64,000 nt of DNA from NCBI RefSeq assembly GCF_001659605.2, contig NC_035171.2, positions 24,283,825-24,347,824 of the forward strand, in the 5' to 3' direction. A program made the position numbers and the translations under genes. Below are positions 22,431 to 35,400 of this stretch, piece after piece (the first letter of the stretch is position 1; each line of letters opens with the position of its first letter). Source of the stretch: Manihot esculenta. Its lineage: Eukaryota > Streptophyta > Magnoliopsida > Malpighiales > Euphorbiaceae. The notes below the pieces were generated by a model that was not told the DNA's origin, made no database searches, and saw only the letters and a list, made by a program, of their open reading frames with translations.

Positions 22431-23900
22431 CTAAGTTGGTGCTAGCTTTCCTACAGCAATCCTTTTTCCCGTGGCTTCTAGTCTTCTTAGGGCTAGGTCT
22501 CCAACATTTAAGTTCCTCTCATGAACCTTCTGGTTGTAGTACCAAGCTGCTTTCTGCTGATAGGCAGCTATTTGCACTTGTACTTCATCCCTAATTTCCT
22601 CTAGGGTATCCAAGTTACTCCTCAGTTTCTCACCATTGAGGTCTTCATTATTAACTAAACTCGATGTGTGGGGATTTGCAGCTCTATGGGAACTACAGCT
22701 TCTGTCTCAAATGCTAGTGCAAATAGAGTCTCTCCTGTTGGAGTCCGAGGTGTAATCTAGAATGCCCACAGAATGCTATACAGCTCGAATGCCCAATTCT
22801 TCTTAGCACCGTCTAATCGTTTCTTTTACCCTTGTAAAATAGCTCGATTTGTCACCTCAGTCTGGCCATTTATCTGTGGATGAGCTACCGACAAAAACTT
22901 ATGTCAGATATCCATGTTTCTCGTAAAATCTTTGAAGAAGTTGCAGTCGAATTGCTTTCCATTATCCGAGATGAGTGTCCTGGATATCCTAAATCGGCAA
23001 ATGATATTGCCCCACACAAAGTCTATTACTTTCCGGGCTGTGATGGTGGGAATAGCCTTTGCCTCTGGCCACTTGGAGAAATATTCCACGACTACTATTA
23101 CGAACTTCTTCTGCCTCACAGTCTTAAGGAATGGTCCCATGATGTATATTTTCCATTGCGAGAATGGCCATGGACTTGATATACTTGATAGTGGTGTAGC
23201 CGGTATATTGATTGCATTAGTGAACCTTTGGCAGACATCACACTTCTTCACAAATTCTCCAACTTCATTCTTTGCTATTGGCTAGTAATACCCTTACTAG
23301 AAAATCTTATTTGCCAGCGTGGTGGCTCCCTCATGAACTCAGCAAACCCTTTAGTATATTTCTTAAATTATCCTGGATGCCTATTCTGCCTCTACACACC
23401 TTAGCCACAAGCTGGATTTTCCTCTTTGATACAAAGTTTCTCTCACCATCTGGTAGTTAGCGGCTTTAGCCGCGGTTTTTTGAGCCTCTGCTTTGTCTTC
23501 TAGCAATTTTCTAGCTTCGAAATAGTCAAGGTACAGGGTCATCCAGCTCCGTTCTTCATCAACTTGCATAATCGAGGCTGGCTTTTCAAAAGTAGGTGTG
23601 TCAATTTGTTGCACATACACCTTATCCAGGAGTTGCTCTAGCTCTTCTACTGATAGTTTGCTGAGCAGGTTTGCTTCTTCATTTTCCTCCCGAGGTATTC
23701 ATCTGTATTCAACTATAATCCCTTGCTCACTGAGCTCAGCTCCCAAGGCTCGTACTTTAGCTAAGTACTTTTGCATAATCGGGTCATTCGCCTAGTATAC
23801 CCCTGTTATTTGGTTCATCACTAGTTGTGAATCGCTATTTATTCTGAGGTCGATTTTCCCCACTTCTAAAGCTATTTGCATCCCATTTAGAAGAGTTTTG
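22431..23900 (-). pseudogene. Tat-type RNase H and integrase remnant
   Basis: RNase H: NGMQIALEVGKIDLRINSDS at about 23890-23830, QLVMNQITGVY then a stop, IMQKYLAKVRALGAELSEQG. Linker: LYQRGKSSLWLRCV at about 23430. Integrase zinc segment KKCDVCQRF (23251), core WPEAKAIPTITARKVIDFVW and RTLISDNGKQFDCNFF, C-terminal part AYQQKAAWYYNQKVHERNLN ending about 22431. Multiple stops and frameshifts. This is a dead copy; the domain order and sequence identify the family. Confidence 0.8.
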
Positions 23901-24099
23901 TACTCAAGTCATTTGACAGTTCTTGATTAGACATGAAAGTTCGAGGCATGGTCCCGGTTGAGCTTAGTGACGGGTTGAGTAATATAGGTGGCTGATTTAC
24001 TGGGGCAATTAGGCTAGGGAATGAGAACTGCGGACATTCCTGAGTCGAGCTCAAGTCATTTGAGGTGATTCCAGTATGGTTTTCACCGTGATTGGCCAT
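23887..24099 (-). pseudogene. N-terminal fragment of Tat-type gag
   Basis: ATG at 24099 lies about 60 bp downstream of the primer-binding site and opens a 70-residue frame (MANHGENHTGITSNDL...). Immediately after it the sequence runs into RNase H at about 23900, so the remainder of gag, protease and RT have been deleted. Confidence 0.55.
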
Positions 24100-24156
24100 G
24101 TGGATCTTAGTGGGTGAATGAAAATGAGAACTCCGGTGATGAAAAGATCTCCTTCG

Positions 24157-24176
24157 TTCCCACAGACGGCGCCAAT
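24157..24176 (-). other. Primer-binding site of the Tat-type element
   Basis: Minus strand reads TTGGCGCCGTCTGTGGGAAC, a primer site I know from Tat-lineage gypsy elements. It directly follows the presumed LTR end GACATCA. Confidence 0.85.
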
Positions 24177-24659
24177 TGATGTCTGAGATCCAAGAATAGG
24201 TACAGATTTCCAGTATATTTTTGTAAGCTTGGCTTCTATTTTCCTTGCATATCCTTGTATTCCTTTTCTCTTTTGTCTTTTAGTGACGTGTAACCATCGT
24301 CCCGTACCCGTACCCGTACTCTTCTGCCACAATTATGTTGGCAATACCTACAAACATACGACGTCCTTTTCTCTTTCGTCAGGCGACTATTTAATTCCTT
24401 CTGCGCCACTTGGACATGATTCCAAGCATTACAGGGTCTATTTTACCATAAAGAGGAATGGGTATTGGGGGCAAGGATCCTAAGGACAGATTCATGTCCA
24501 GCTCGGTTTGTCCAGACTGTCTCTGATCCCAAACGAGGCTTAGAGCTGCGCATTGGGCCCTCCTAAAGCTTAGGCCCAATCTTTTTAGCTTGGGTTTCGC
24601 CAAGGCCTGGGAGCTTGGAGCCTGGCTATCATCAACTTTAAACAAATTTTCATTAAACA
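24177..24659 (-). repeat. Probable 5' LTR of the Tat-type element
   Basis: The end at 24177 (GACATCA on the minus strand) is set by the adjoining primer-binding site. The outer end at 24659 (TGTTTAATG on the minus strand) is a guess because no partner LTR was found. It contains a short GTACCC triplication near 24302. Confidence 0.4.
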
Positions 24660-24811
24660 GGTGCAAAGCTTACTTTCCTCAATAAAGGACACAAACTAAA
24701 AAACATTTCTCTCCTAGTTAAAAGTGAATAAAAGAATATTTAGACCGTAAAAAAATCAGACAACTTAAAATTAAACATGTTCATAAATTGCAAACTACTA
24801 TATAAAATTAA

Positions 24812-26093
24812 GGGAGATTTATAATTTAGTTTCCGAGTGTTATCATTATTTATAAATCAGTTCCTGCATTTTTAGAAACTTATTAAAATGTCCTTAATCT
24901 TTTACTCTGTTAGCTCATTCCATCCAAAATTTTCCATTTCTACCGTTCAAGGACCACAAAATGACCAAATTACCCATATTAATTAGTTGTATCTTCTTCC
25001 TCAAGCTCGACCTAAATCTTTTCTCCCAATTTCAACAATCAATTTTCTTAAACAGCAGCAACACCACCTCCACATCCATTTGGAACACCGACCGTCCAAC
25101 CCTTACCTTCACCAAATCGAGTCCGGACATCCTCTTTCTCTTTGTGCCACATGTTAATAGCCCCACCACACTATATTGTGACATCTCCTTCATTCTTTTC
25201 AGAGTTGCATGTCTGTTTCTTCCTCTCCATAGCTAGCACCTGAGGCTCTTTGTGAGCATTATATTTGTGGACTAGAAGGAAGTTTCTGCACAAGGATTTG
25301 GATCGTCACATCAAACAACTCATGGATTGCAAGCCTTTGCTAGAAGTGGTTGAATTAGTTTGCTGATTTAGGGGCTGAATTGGTTTGTTGATTTGCTCTT
25401 AAAGATTTGAAAGCCACAATTGGTAAGGGATGCAACTCTAGATCGATGAAACCTAGCTGGAGATGAGCCTGAAACAGTTTTGAGCAGTTTATGCACTAAT
25501 TCACCTTTTTCAAACAACTCTCTGTCCATTAATTCATTCATATTCTACTTTCAGTGTGGTAATTTTGATTCATTTGTTATTCCAGCTTTGGATAATGCTG
25601 TGAGTTAATTGATTTATGATTTGGAGCTAATTCATTAGTATAAATGAATCTCTTTGGATAATTTATACTCATGATTTTTTCGGTAATTTGAATGAAATTT
25701 CTAATATGCATTAGGGATTAAAACTTTTATTTGTATTGAATTAGATTGTATGAAATTTCTCCTGTGCATTAGAGATTGAAGCTTTTGTTTGGAAGGTGAT
25801 TCAGTAATGGTTTGTTCCAATAGTGTCTGATTTGGTTTTAAATGATTCTTTACTATGGAGAAAAAATCGTGAGAAGGATTACTCATATTTTTTCTGGTAC
25901 AAAAGAAAGTTTTGAGTTTTAATTAGAATTCTATTATCATAAGAAGTTCCATCTCCATTTACCACAATTTTAATATAAAAATGGGATTAAAATTGAATAA
26001 AAGGACTATTTCATTGACAGAACGAAAACTGAAAATACAAAATCACGACCTGTAAATAATGGCAATATCTGGAAACTAAATAGTAAATCTCTC
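24812..26093. mobile_element. Mutator-like element with terminal inverted repeats, possibly a Pack-MULE
   Basis: Left end GGGAGATTTATAATTTAGTT and, read inward from the right, GAGAGATTTACTATTTAGTT; similarity continues for roughly 60 bp (TTATCATTATTTATAAATCA against TTGCCATTATTTACAGGTCG). Flanks TAAAATTAA (24803-24811) and TAAAACTGA (26094-26102) match 7 of 9, consistent with a decayed 9-bp Mutator target duplication. The interior is unlike other elements here and includes a PP2A-like fragment. No transposase is visible, so it is non-autonomous. Confidence 0.65.
25289..25366 (+). pseudogene. Fragment resembling the N-terminus of a PP2A catalytic subunit
   Basis: Translation HKDLDRHIKQLMDCKPLLEV followed by VELVC and a stop. 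It lines up with the start of plant PP2A catalytic subunits, which read DLDRQIEQLM.CKPL before a conserved LC. The match is about 25 residues, then the frame ends; downstream phosphatase motifs (GDIHG) are absent. Its position inside a Mutator-like element suggests gene capture. The identification rests on this short block only. Confidence 0.5.
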
Positions 26094-26418
26094 TAAAACT
26101 GAAAAATGTGGTAAAATTTGTTAGTAACACTGGAAAATCCTGAACACTAGCAGATCAAGACAATATGTTGCCTTTATAAGAAGACACTCTGCAACTAACA
26201 ATGCCATAATGAAACAGTTCCCAGACAAATCATTTCTAAGCATATATAAGATTTCATCACCAACAAATTATACAGATAAGGGTTCAACTTGAAGTAAAAC
26301 TAATCTCTTGATCCAAATTCTGTTATTGTATCGCTAGACCCTGTAATTGTCCGCAATCAATCCATATAAAGATAAAAAGAATCATCATTCCAACACTAAC
26401 GAATCTCAAACTTGATGT
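26094..26418 (-). other. TWD40-2: Presumed 3' UTR and 3' flank of TWD40-2
   Basis: Sequence between the TWD40-2 stop codon (26419-26421) and the Mutator-like element. It has no other recognisable content; I did not find an unambiguous polyadenylation signal. Confidence 0.45.
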
Positions 26419-29400
26419 TCAAGCAAAATCATCACTCAAGGGCATGGAATTTTGAATTTGTGATCCATGGTTATCTGGATTTTGAGGGGGTACCTCTATT
26501 GATTCTGTGTTATCCGTAGATGTTGGTGTGGTGTTTTCTCCTGAAGCAACTAAATCTGGATTACTTCCTGTGGACGGCATAGGGGTTTTATCAACGGAAC
26601 CATGGGGTTCACCCGCTTCTGATAGGGGTGAAGCAATTTCTGCATCTGGTGTAGAACTAGGTGCACTTTCTGGTACTGTAGCAGTAGCAGTGGCTGTGGT
26701 TGACGCAGTTGCTGTTTCAGAATTAACAGCAGGCGGTCCTTCTAATTGTAATGGTTTGTTGGGTTGCTGCTGGGAACTTTGTGTACCAGGACCAGGCTTT
26801 TTCTGACTAGTAATAAAAGTAGAAAGAGATGGCATCCCTGGAGGAAGAATTTCAAGCGGTGGTTTTTTCCCTGCATCTGCCAAACTTGTAAGCTTGGATT
26901 CCTCGAGGGAAGCCAAAAAGGCAGCTGTAGCATCTGTCTTTATAGATGGGCCATGTTCAACCTCCTTCTGTAGCATTTTGTTCCACGCTTGAACCAAGTT
27001 TTTAAGTGTAGGTCGCCCATGAGCCTGGAGACATGTAAGCTAATTAGATACTAATTTCAGGATTTGAATAACCTGTTTGTATGTGTGTGTGTGAAAAGCA
27101 TACATGGGCATGCAGTACAGCCTCCGCAAGCATCCCTGTATCCTGCCAAGCCTTTTCCATCAGAGCATTGTCTCCCAAAACCGCAGCTGAAAATGCTGCT
27201 TCACGTCCCAAGCCAATTGAAGTCAAGTTGTTTACCAGGCCCTGCAGTTGTGCATAGAATTACTTTAGAAATAGACTAATATAAAGACATCATAAGGGCA
27301 TTGACATTGAAACATGTAACATCACACAAACTGAGAACCATGTCTGAGGTAATTGATTTGACATACCTGGAAGTCATTCTACAAATTTTGGATCTTTCAT
27401 TTATGATCACCCAGTAATTTACAAAAGCACAAAAATTCCATTTTGCAATATTTAGACAAATGTTCAAACGAATCCTAAGCAAACATAATCTATAAAAGAA
27501 ACCAAGAAGAAAAAAATAGAAGCTAAGTCAGAATTTCAGAGGACAACCGAGTGTAGCGGGTTGTACTCCTATTTTCCACGCTTACAGTATATGCTTCACA
27601 GCTAGGAATTTCAAAGCTTCAGCGATGTTGGCAAGATGCATGATAGGAACGCATATAATTTAAGGATGAGCCTAATATTCCTAGAAAAGCAAGTCTAGCA
27701 CATTTCATTTCCCATTTCCATCTCCTTTTTAGGTTCTTCAATGTCAGGATGTTTCAAAGTGTTTGAAAGGAGTAATCAATTTTTATAATCAGCTTGAAAA
27801 AATATGCCAAGAAATTATCACAAGAAAGATGAAAGGTGTTTGAGGTAAAAATGATTGCTTATGAATCATTGATCTAAGGCCATGTGAGAAATCACCACAT
27901 GGAAAAGTTTTGTAGGCATCAGATAAGTCATATGCATGCCCAAAATGTCTCTAGTAACTGCATTCAACCCCATTAGCAAAGGTCAAGAGATTAAATTCTC
28001 TATTACTTCAAGCCCACAAGGCCAATTCTCCCTAATCCCATAAATGAGGGATTAGAACTAGCCCATAATTAATCCCTGTGGTTGTAGATAGTTATGGTTC
28101 AACAATATATTAGCCAAATATTTAATTTTTCTTGAGATTTGCCAAGGATGCATCAAATAACTAAAGAATAAGTAAAGTAGAATGGCTGTAATTTTTTTTA
28201 TCAAGAACACATTCATAAAAGAATAAATCATGAATTTCAAAATGGAAGAACCGACAGACTACACAGAACATGTAGGTTGCTTAAAGTTTCTAGCATCCAT
28301 CAAACAGTTCAAAAGGCCAAATAGGAAAAGTATAAATCAGTATAGCAACATACACTCAGCCTTGTCAACTCGCCATGATTTGCAAGGCGTAGAGCAAGTC
28401 CTCTTAACTCATGACCCTGTAAAGCTCCTTTTACAGAACCAGCAGCAGCTAACCTCTTGAGAGCTTCACGAGCAATGTCAGCTTGTGCAGTGGCATCTGC
28501 AGCATCAATGAGGTCCAAGAATTCCTTTGCAAATTTCACTATTCCTTGAACAGCTTCAACGAGATTTTCCTTTTTTGCTGTTAAGTTAAGAATGTCACTC
28601 AAACCAAGACCAGTACCATCTTGCCCTACATCCCTGCTGTTGCTCATTGTAAGAAGGCACTGAAGTGCTCTTTTTAAATCATTGCTCTGCATGGCTAAAT
28701 CAAACTCCAACCTAAAGAAAAAGAGAATATAATTAGATTTGAAACAAGAAAAGCATGCATTAGAATGTAACAATAAAATGCTCTTAATGCATTTAAATTG
28801 ACACGGATATAGTTTGGAAGTAGTTGAACTTCATTGATTATCATAAATAAAAAGAGAGTATAATTAGATTTGCAACAAGAAAAGCATGCATTAGAATGTA
28901 ACAAATAAAATGCTCTTGAGCACTTAACTTGATGCAGATATAATTTGGAATTAGTTGAACTTTATTGATTATCACAAGAACTTATAAGCCTTTAACCTGA
29001 CACATAAAAGATGTCTGATGTACAAATCAAAAACAGGATTGTGCATGCTTGCATGTAAACATGCTCACATGCACACATGTATAATATGGATCACAGAAAA
29101 ACATTTGTATGTGGAAGCACATTTGCTTACAAAAGAATACTACCGACAGGTTTGAACCTCAGCAAAAGAGATGGCATGTGTAATATCCAAATTAATGGAG
29201 AAACTAAAATTATGCATGGCAGACCTCTTAGATATTCCAGGCAAATGAAGTGCTTCAGTAGCATAGCCCATTCCCAGCATAAATTGTGCCAAATCGTCAT
29301 GATGTTCTCTACCAAGCCTACTTGCCCTGTGTAAAAAAGCGCAACGACAACAGAATAAAGATTATAACCTTCTTTCTTTTTTTTTTCTTTTTTGAGATGA

Positions 29401-32400
29401 TATGTAAGAAAAAAACTAATAACATCTCTTGTAGCATTAATATGTAAGATAAGAAAGCTGAAAGAGTAGCATACCATTTAACAGCACTAACAGCATCTCC
29501 ATAAGCAGCAAGACACCGGCAACGAATACCAGGATGACTCAAGGATAATGCATGTGCACACATATATCTACCAAAAAAGAACTTTCATATTTTTCTTGCA
29601 TTACATAATAAGGCATCATAAATTCACAACAAAAAGATGTACACAAAGGAACTCCCTCATTCCAAATGAAAAGCATATCAAGCTTTACATGAGCTTTCGT
29701 ACGTTGCACTGGAAACAAGTATATTGATAAAGAAGAAACTAATAAACTAGTTATTTGTGTTGATGAGCTTGGTACAATAATTTTCTGCCATCAACTAGAA
29801 TCTAAAAAAGAAATTTAACCAGCCAAAACATTTCGAGTTTAGGACTCCAACAAACTTCATGGAAATGGTGGAGCACAGTGAGAAATGTAGGAGGAAGAAT
29901 TAACATCCAGCCATCCAGGCATGATGACCAAACTTTTAACACTGCAAACTAATATCATTTGCAGGTAAATGATAAAAAAAGATGAGAGTAGAAACAACAA
30001 TTTTATCTTCTTTACTCAATTGAAAAGATAATATGACTTTGAACAAAAATCATCTAATTACCTGTCAACAAGCCAAAGAACTCCATCTCTTACGCCCACC
30101 ACTACTAGAGGCCCAACAGGTCGTTTCTGCTCACTAGGAAAACGAGTAACTGCCACAGACACCCCTCCGCCACCAACTGCTATCTCACTAACCCTTTTCT
30201 CTTCTATCTCCTTTGGCATTGCCAAATCAACATCATCAACTTTAGTCTGCTTTGGCAATGTCAAGAAAGGTGGCACAGAAGGAACATGCTGAAAAGAAGC
30301 TAAACGAACCACCTTCAAAGAAAACACATTGATTCAGATAAGAGAGGAGGAGATAAAGTTCTTCAATCATATAGTCATTATAGTTCAAAATAAACAAAGT
30401 CTGGATCTATTTATGATACTTTCAGCGCAAAAAAATTATAGAAGTATAGAAGCACATAACTACAAGAATTTATCACTAGATCTCTTGCTGCTGAATATAT
30501 ATTAAAGCACACAAAATTCAACTTAAGTCAATTACACCATTGGCCTGACTAAACTAATTTGGTCAGCATGGAAAAGATTTTTAAACAATTTCTAGTTTGA
30601 CTTTCATCTTCATCAAAGTACCTATTGTTGAAACTTACAATAAAGCAACAATGTCTAAATCGGGTCATGCAATATCTATATAATTAGACAGGTTGGTTTC
30701 ATTTACAATCAAGAATAGTTCTGTTCAATTTACTTTGATATGTTCCAACTTCTGTTAGAACTAAAACTTCAACATTCAGTTTACTTGAGAGGAAAGGGCC
30801 AAAAAATTCTGAACTCTCATACTTTCTACTATTTCACCTTAAACTAAAAATTTTAATAATTATACTTGTAGAAAGATAATATTTTTTGTATTTCACAATA
30901 GAGATTACAACCTATTTATACATGAGAGACGGTATCTAAATAGGAAAGAAAATCAAGTCTATGATTATACAATCCCTACGATTAAGTAACTGACCCATCT
31001 ATCAATATTTACTTCCTATAACTTATAACACTTCCCCCTCAAGTTGGAGCATAGATATTAATCATGCCCAACTTGTTATATATATAATCAACTTGAGTCC
31101 CATTTAGAGGTTTAGTTAAGATATCTCCTAATTGTTCTTCAGTTCGAATATGTCATGTTGATATTATCTTTTGTTGGTCCTTTTCACGAACAAAATGACA
31201 ATCAATCTCGATGTGTTTAGTCCTCTCATTAAATATTAGATTGGAGACAATATGGATAGCTGCTTGATTATCACACTACAATTTAGCAAGCACCGAATTT
31301 GTGAACCCAACTTCTTCCAATCACCGTCAAATAATTCAGCTTGCAAACTAATCTTCTATACCTTTCAGGATCTACAAATGGCTCACTGTCTTCTGTGGTA
31401 AGTTGAAGGTTAGGGGTCATTGGGGTACTATAAGGCTTAATACCCAATTTTCTTGTTTCTGCCCACAAATCAAGAACATATTTTCTTTGAGATAAGAAGA
31501 TGCCTTTCTTACACCACATAACTTCGATTCCCAAAAAAAATATTTTAAAAAGCCCAAATCCTTTGTATGAAACTGTGTTAAGAAATTCTTTTAGAGATGT
31601 GATGCCAGCAAATGTCATTTACTGTGATAACGATATCATCCACATATATTACAAGCAGAATTACTCCACTATCAGAAATTTCTATAAAACACTAAGTGAT
31701 CACACTTGCTCATTGTTATAGGTTATAGGAAGTAAATATGTTAATATAGGAAGTAAATATTAATAGATGGGTTAGTTACTTAATCTTAGGGATTGTATAA
31801 TCATAGGCTTGATTTTTCTTTCTGTTTAGATACCGTCTCTCATGTATAAATAGGTTGTAATCTTTATTGTGATATAACAACAAATATTATCATTCTACAT
31901 GGTATCAGAGCCTTTCTCGTAGAGATTTAATTTTTTTTTTCCTTCTCGTCAAGTTTTAAATTTCTTTTTGGAGACTTAGGGCTCTGTTCATTTGGGTTAC
32001 CCATAAAGGGTAACATTTGGATCTCACCGTCGCTGGAGTTGCCACATGGTCCCCTTGTCAGATCTGAGGTTTGTTTGCCGTTCAAGTGTTGGGTGGAGGT
32101 GTTTTTTTTTCAGTACTGTTCTACAGAATAAGAATCAGTGCACACAAATGGCGCATATGGCAATTGAGACCCCTTCAGATAAGGGAATTTTGATATCTAC
32201 AGATGAATATGCACAATTCATCCAATACCAGGCATCTCTGAAATCCTCTAATTCCTCCTCAATCACTGCAATTGCCGAGTCAGGTAACTCTACTGCATGT
32301 CTTGTATCTTCATCCTCCAAATGGGTTATTGATTCTGGTGCTACCGATCATATGTCAGGTAATTCTACCCTTTTGTCCAATCTGGAGTCTCATGCATCGC

Positions 32401-35400
32401 CTTCTTATGTTACTCTTGCTGATGGCATTAATTCTTTTGTCATGGGTTCTGGTCATGTCAACTTAACCTTTTCTCTTTCTGTATCCTCTGTGTTATGTCT
32501 CCCTAAGTTCGCATTTAATTTACTTTCTGTTAGTAAACTCACTCGTGCATTGAATTGTTATATCTCATTCTTTCCTGATCACTGTATTTTTCAGGATCTT
32601 TCGACGAAGCATATTATTGGTAGAGGGCGTGAGTCAGAGGGTCTCTACGTCTTGGATCAACAACTACCTAGATCTCTTGCATGTTCCGCGCGTTTCACAC
32701 CTTTTGATGTTCATTGTCGTTTGGGGCATCCTTCTCTCTCGGCTTTGAAGAAGTTATATCCACAGTTTCATTCTTTGTCTGTTTTAGATTGTGAGTCTTG
32801 TCAATTTGCCAAACATCATCGTTTACCTTCAGTGTCTCGAGTCAATAAACGGGCTTCGTTTCCCTTTGAGTTAGTACATTCAGATGTTTGGGGTCATTGT
32901 TCTACTATGTCTAAGTCTGGCTTTAAGTACTTTATTACTTTTGTTGATGACTTCTCTCGTACTACTTGGTTATTTTTAATGAAGAGTCGTTCATAATTAT
33001 TTTCTATCTTTTGTGCGTTTCATGCTGAAATCCAAACCCAATTCAATATTCTCATTCGTATATTGCAAAGTGATAATGCTAAAGAATATCTCTTTAGGGA
33101 ATTTCAATCTTATTTGTTACAAAAAGGGATTCTTCATCAGTCCTCTTGTGTTGACACTCTTTCATAAAATGGAGTTGCCGAAAGAAAAAATCGACATCTT
33201 CTTGAAGTAGCCAAAGCCCTCTTATTCCAAATGAAAGTACCTAAATGTTTTTGGGCTGATGCTGTATCCACGGCTTGTTTTTAGATCAATCGCATGCCTT
33301 CCTCCATCTTTCATGGTGATATTCCTTATAATATTTTGTTTTCCACTAAATCTTTGTTTCCTATTGAGCCACGTATCTTTGGGTGTACTTGTTTTGTTCG
33401 TGATGTTCGTCCACAGGTTACTAAATTGGATCCCAAATCCCTCAAATGTGTCTTCCTTTGCTACTCTCGACGTCAGAAAGGGTATCATTGTTTTTCTCCT
33501 GATCTGAATCGGTATCTTGTGTCTGCGAATGTAACATTCTTTGAGTCCACTCCGTTTTTTCCGCCATCATCTGTTTATAACACTCAAGGAGAGGAAGATG
33601 ACCTCTTGTTATACACTGTTCGCTCTCTATCTCCTTAGACTACTCCTACACCTTTCGCTCATGTGCCAGGTCGCTCTCCCATCTTTCATGTGTATTCCAA
33701 ACGCTTAGAGGACTCTGACTCCGCTCCACTACCCGCTTCTTCATTGACAAATCCTGCTCCCACTGATCCTTCACTGTCTGATTTGGATTTGCCCATTGCT
33801 ATTCGCAAAGGTAAATGTACTTGCACTTATCCTATTTCAGCTTGTGTCTCTTATGATCAATTATCCTCTTCTTCTCGTTGTTTTGCCACTGCTTTAGATT
33901 CTATTTCAGTTCCCAAAACTGTTATTGAGGCTTTGTCCCATCCTGGTTGGCGTGCTGCAATGGAAGAGGAAATGATGGCCCTTGACACTAATGGTACTTG
34001 GGAGTTGATGTCCTTGCCCCCAGAAAAGCGGGCTATTGGGTGCAAATGGGTGTTTGCAGTGAAACTAAATCCTGATGGATCTGTTGCTCGCCTCAAGACC
34101 CGTTTAGTGGCCAAAGGTTATGCACAAACTTATGGAGTTGACTATTCTGATACATTTTCCCCAGTTGCCAAGCTCGCATCTGTTCAATTGTTTATTTCCT
34201 TGGCAGCTACACATGATTGGTCTTTGCATCAACTGAATATTAAAAATGTTTTTCTTCGTGGTGATCTTCAGGAGGAGGTTTATATTGAGCAACCACCTGG
34301 TTTTGTTGCTCAGGAGGAGTGAGGCAAGGTTTGTAGACTTCGAAAATCCCTTTATGGCTTGAAACAGAGTCCTCGGGCATGGTTTGACAGGTTTAGTGAG
34401 GTGGTCCAACAGTTTGGAATGAAGATGAGTAAGTGTACTGTATTCTATGCTAGGATTATACAGATTATTAAGGAGTAAATCATGCACATAATTATAGGGA
34501 TTATTCATAGTTACTAATTGTGTATTTCCCTATTTTCTTCAATAAAAATATATATAAAAAAAAATCCAGCTGCCTAAGAGAATATAACACAACAACTTAA
34601 TCCAAAATTAGGGGAATACAATGACAGCTGCTTGAGGATAAAATCGAACAATTCCATTCATTCCCTTCTATCCTTGTCTAATTTTAACATGGTATCATAG
34701 GATTTGAGTCCAAAAGCTACTTTTCTCTCATATTTATCCTCCTTCAATTTAGCCTAGGGTTTGAGACCCAAAGCTATTTTCTCCCAAATTTCTCTTCTTC
34801 TCCATGGTATTCAGCTAAAAATGAAAGACATATTACCAAAAAAGAAGAAAAGGAAGAATAATAAAAGAAAGCTTAATGATGAATCCATAACTTTAGCAAA
34901 AATATTATTAAGGCTCTGTTTGACAACAATTTTGAAGGTAGTGTTTAGTGTTTTGACTCCGTATTTAGAGGTTGAGGGAGCAGAATACGAAAAGTTATTT
35001 CTTGCAAGGTTTGGCTAACCATTGCTAAAATGGCTACCGGTTACTAAAGTAGCTAACAACTACTAAAATAGCTAGTTTGTCGAAAAGAGTCTAAAAAGAG
35101 TTCTCCAATTGATGAAATATTCCATTAAATTCACGGAATGTGCGAGTATTAGCAAAATCACCAAATTGATTAAAGCTTGTATTAAGGAGTGATTTTTGGG
35201 ATGCCATAAATATCTTGTATCTTCCATGATAAATATGGTCGTATGTATTATGCTAATACGCAAGTGAATAACATGTAATCTTTTGAGGTTTTATTTCTAT
35301 GGATGTAAATTTTCAAAGCCAAACCACCTAAATCTTCTCTAGTTATTTTCTCTTACCTTTTTATATCATTCTAAATTTCAATATGGTACTAAAACCTGTC

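Larger units (their letters stand above)
20480..24660 (-). mobile_element. Internally deleted Tat-lineage gypsy element
   Basis: Minus-strand order from the right: a probable 5' LTR (24177-24659), a primer-binding site TTGGCGCCGTCTGTGGGAAC (24157-24176), the start of gag (24099), then directly RNase H and integrase, then a 72-bp tandem array, then a coiled-coil ORF on the opposite strand. The GGCGCCGTCTGTGGGAA primer site, the RNase H-integrase sequence and an antisense extra ORF downstream of pol are traits of the Tat (Retand/Grande-like) lineage. The rest of gag, protease and RT are missing. The 3' LTR is not recognised. Confidence 0.7.

Noticed and set aside
26507..26806. Plus-strand ORF opposite the last TWD40-2 exon
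   Set aside because: It is the antisense shadow of the Thr/Ala/Pro-rich C-terminal exon; codon content and family match lie on the minus strand.
31283..31618. Separate host gene with [11 protein letters not shown] sequence
   Set aside because: It is the copia RT/RNase H region of the inverted 3' half-element.
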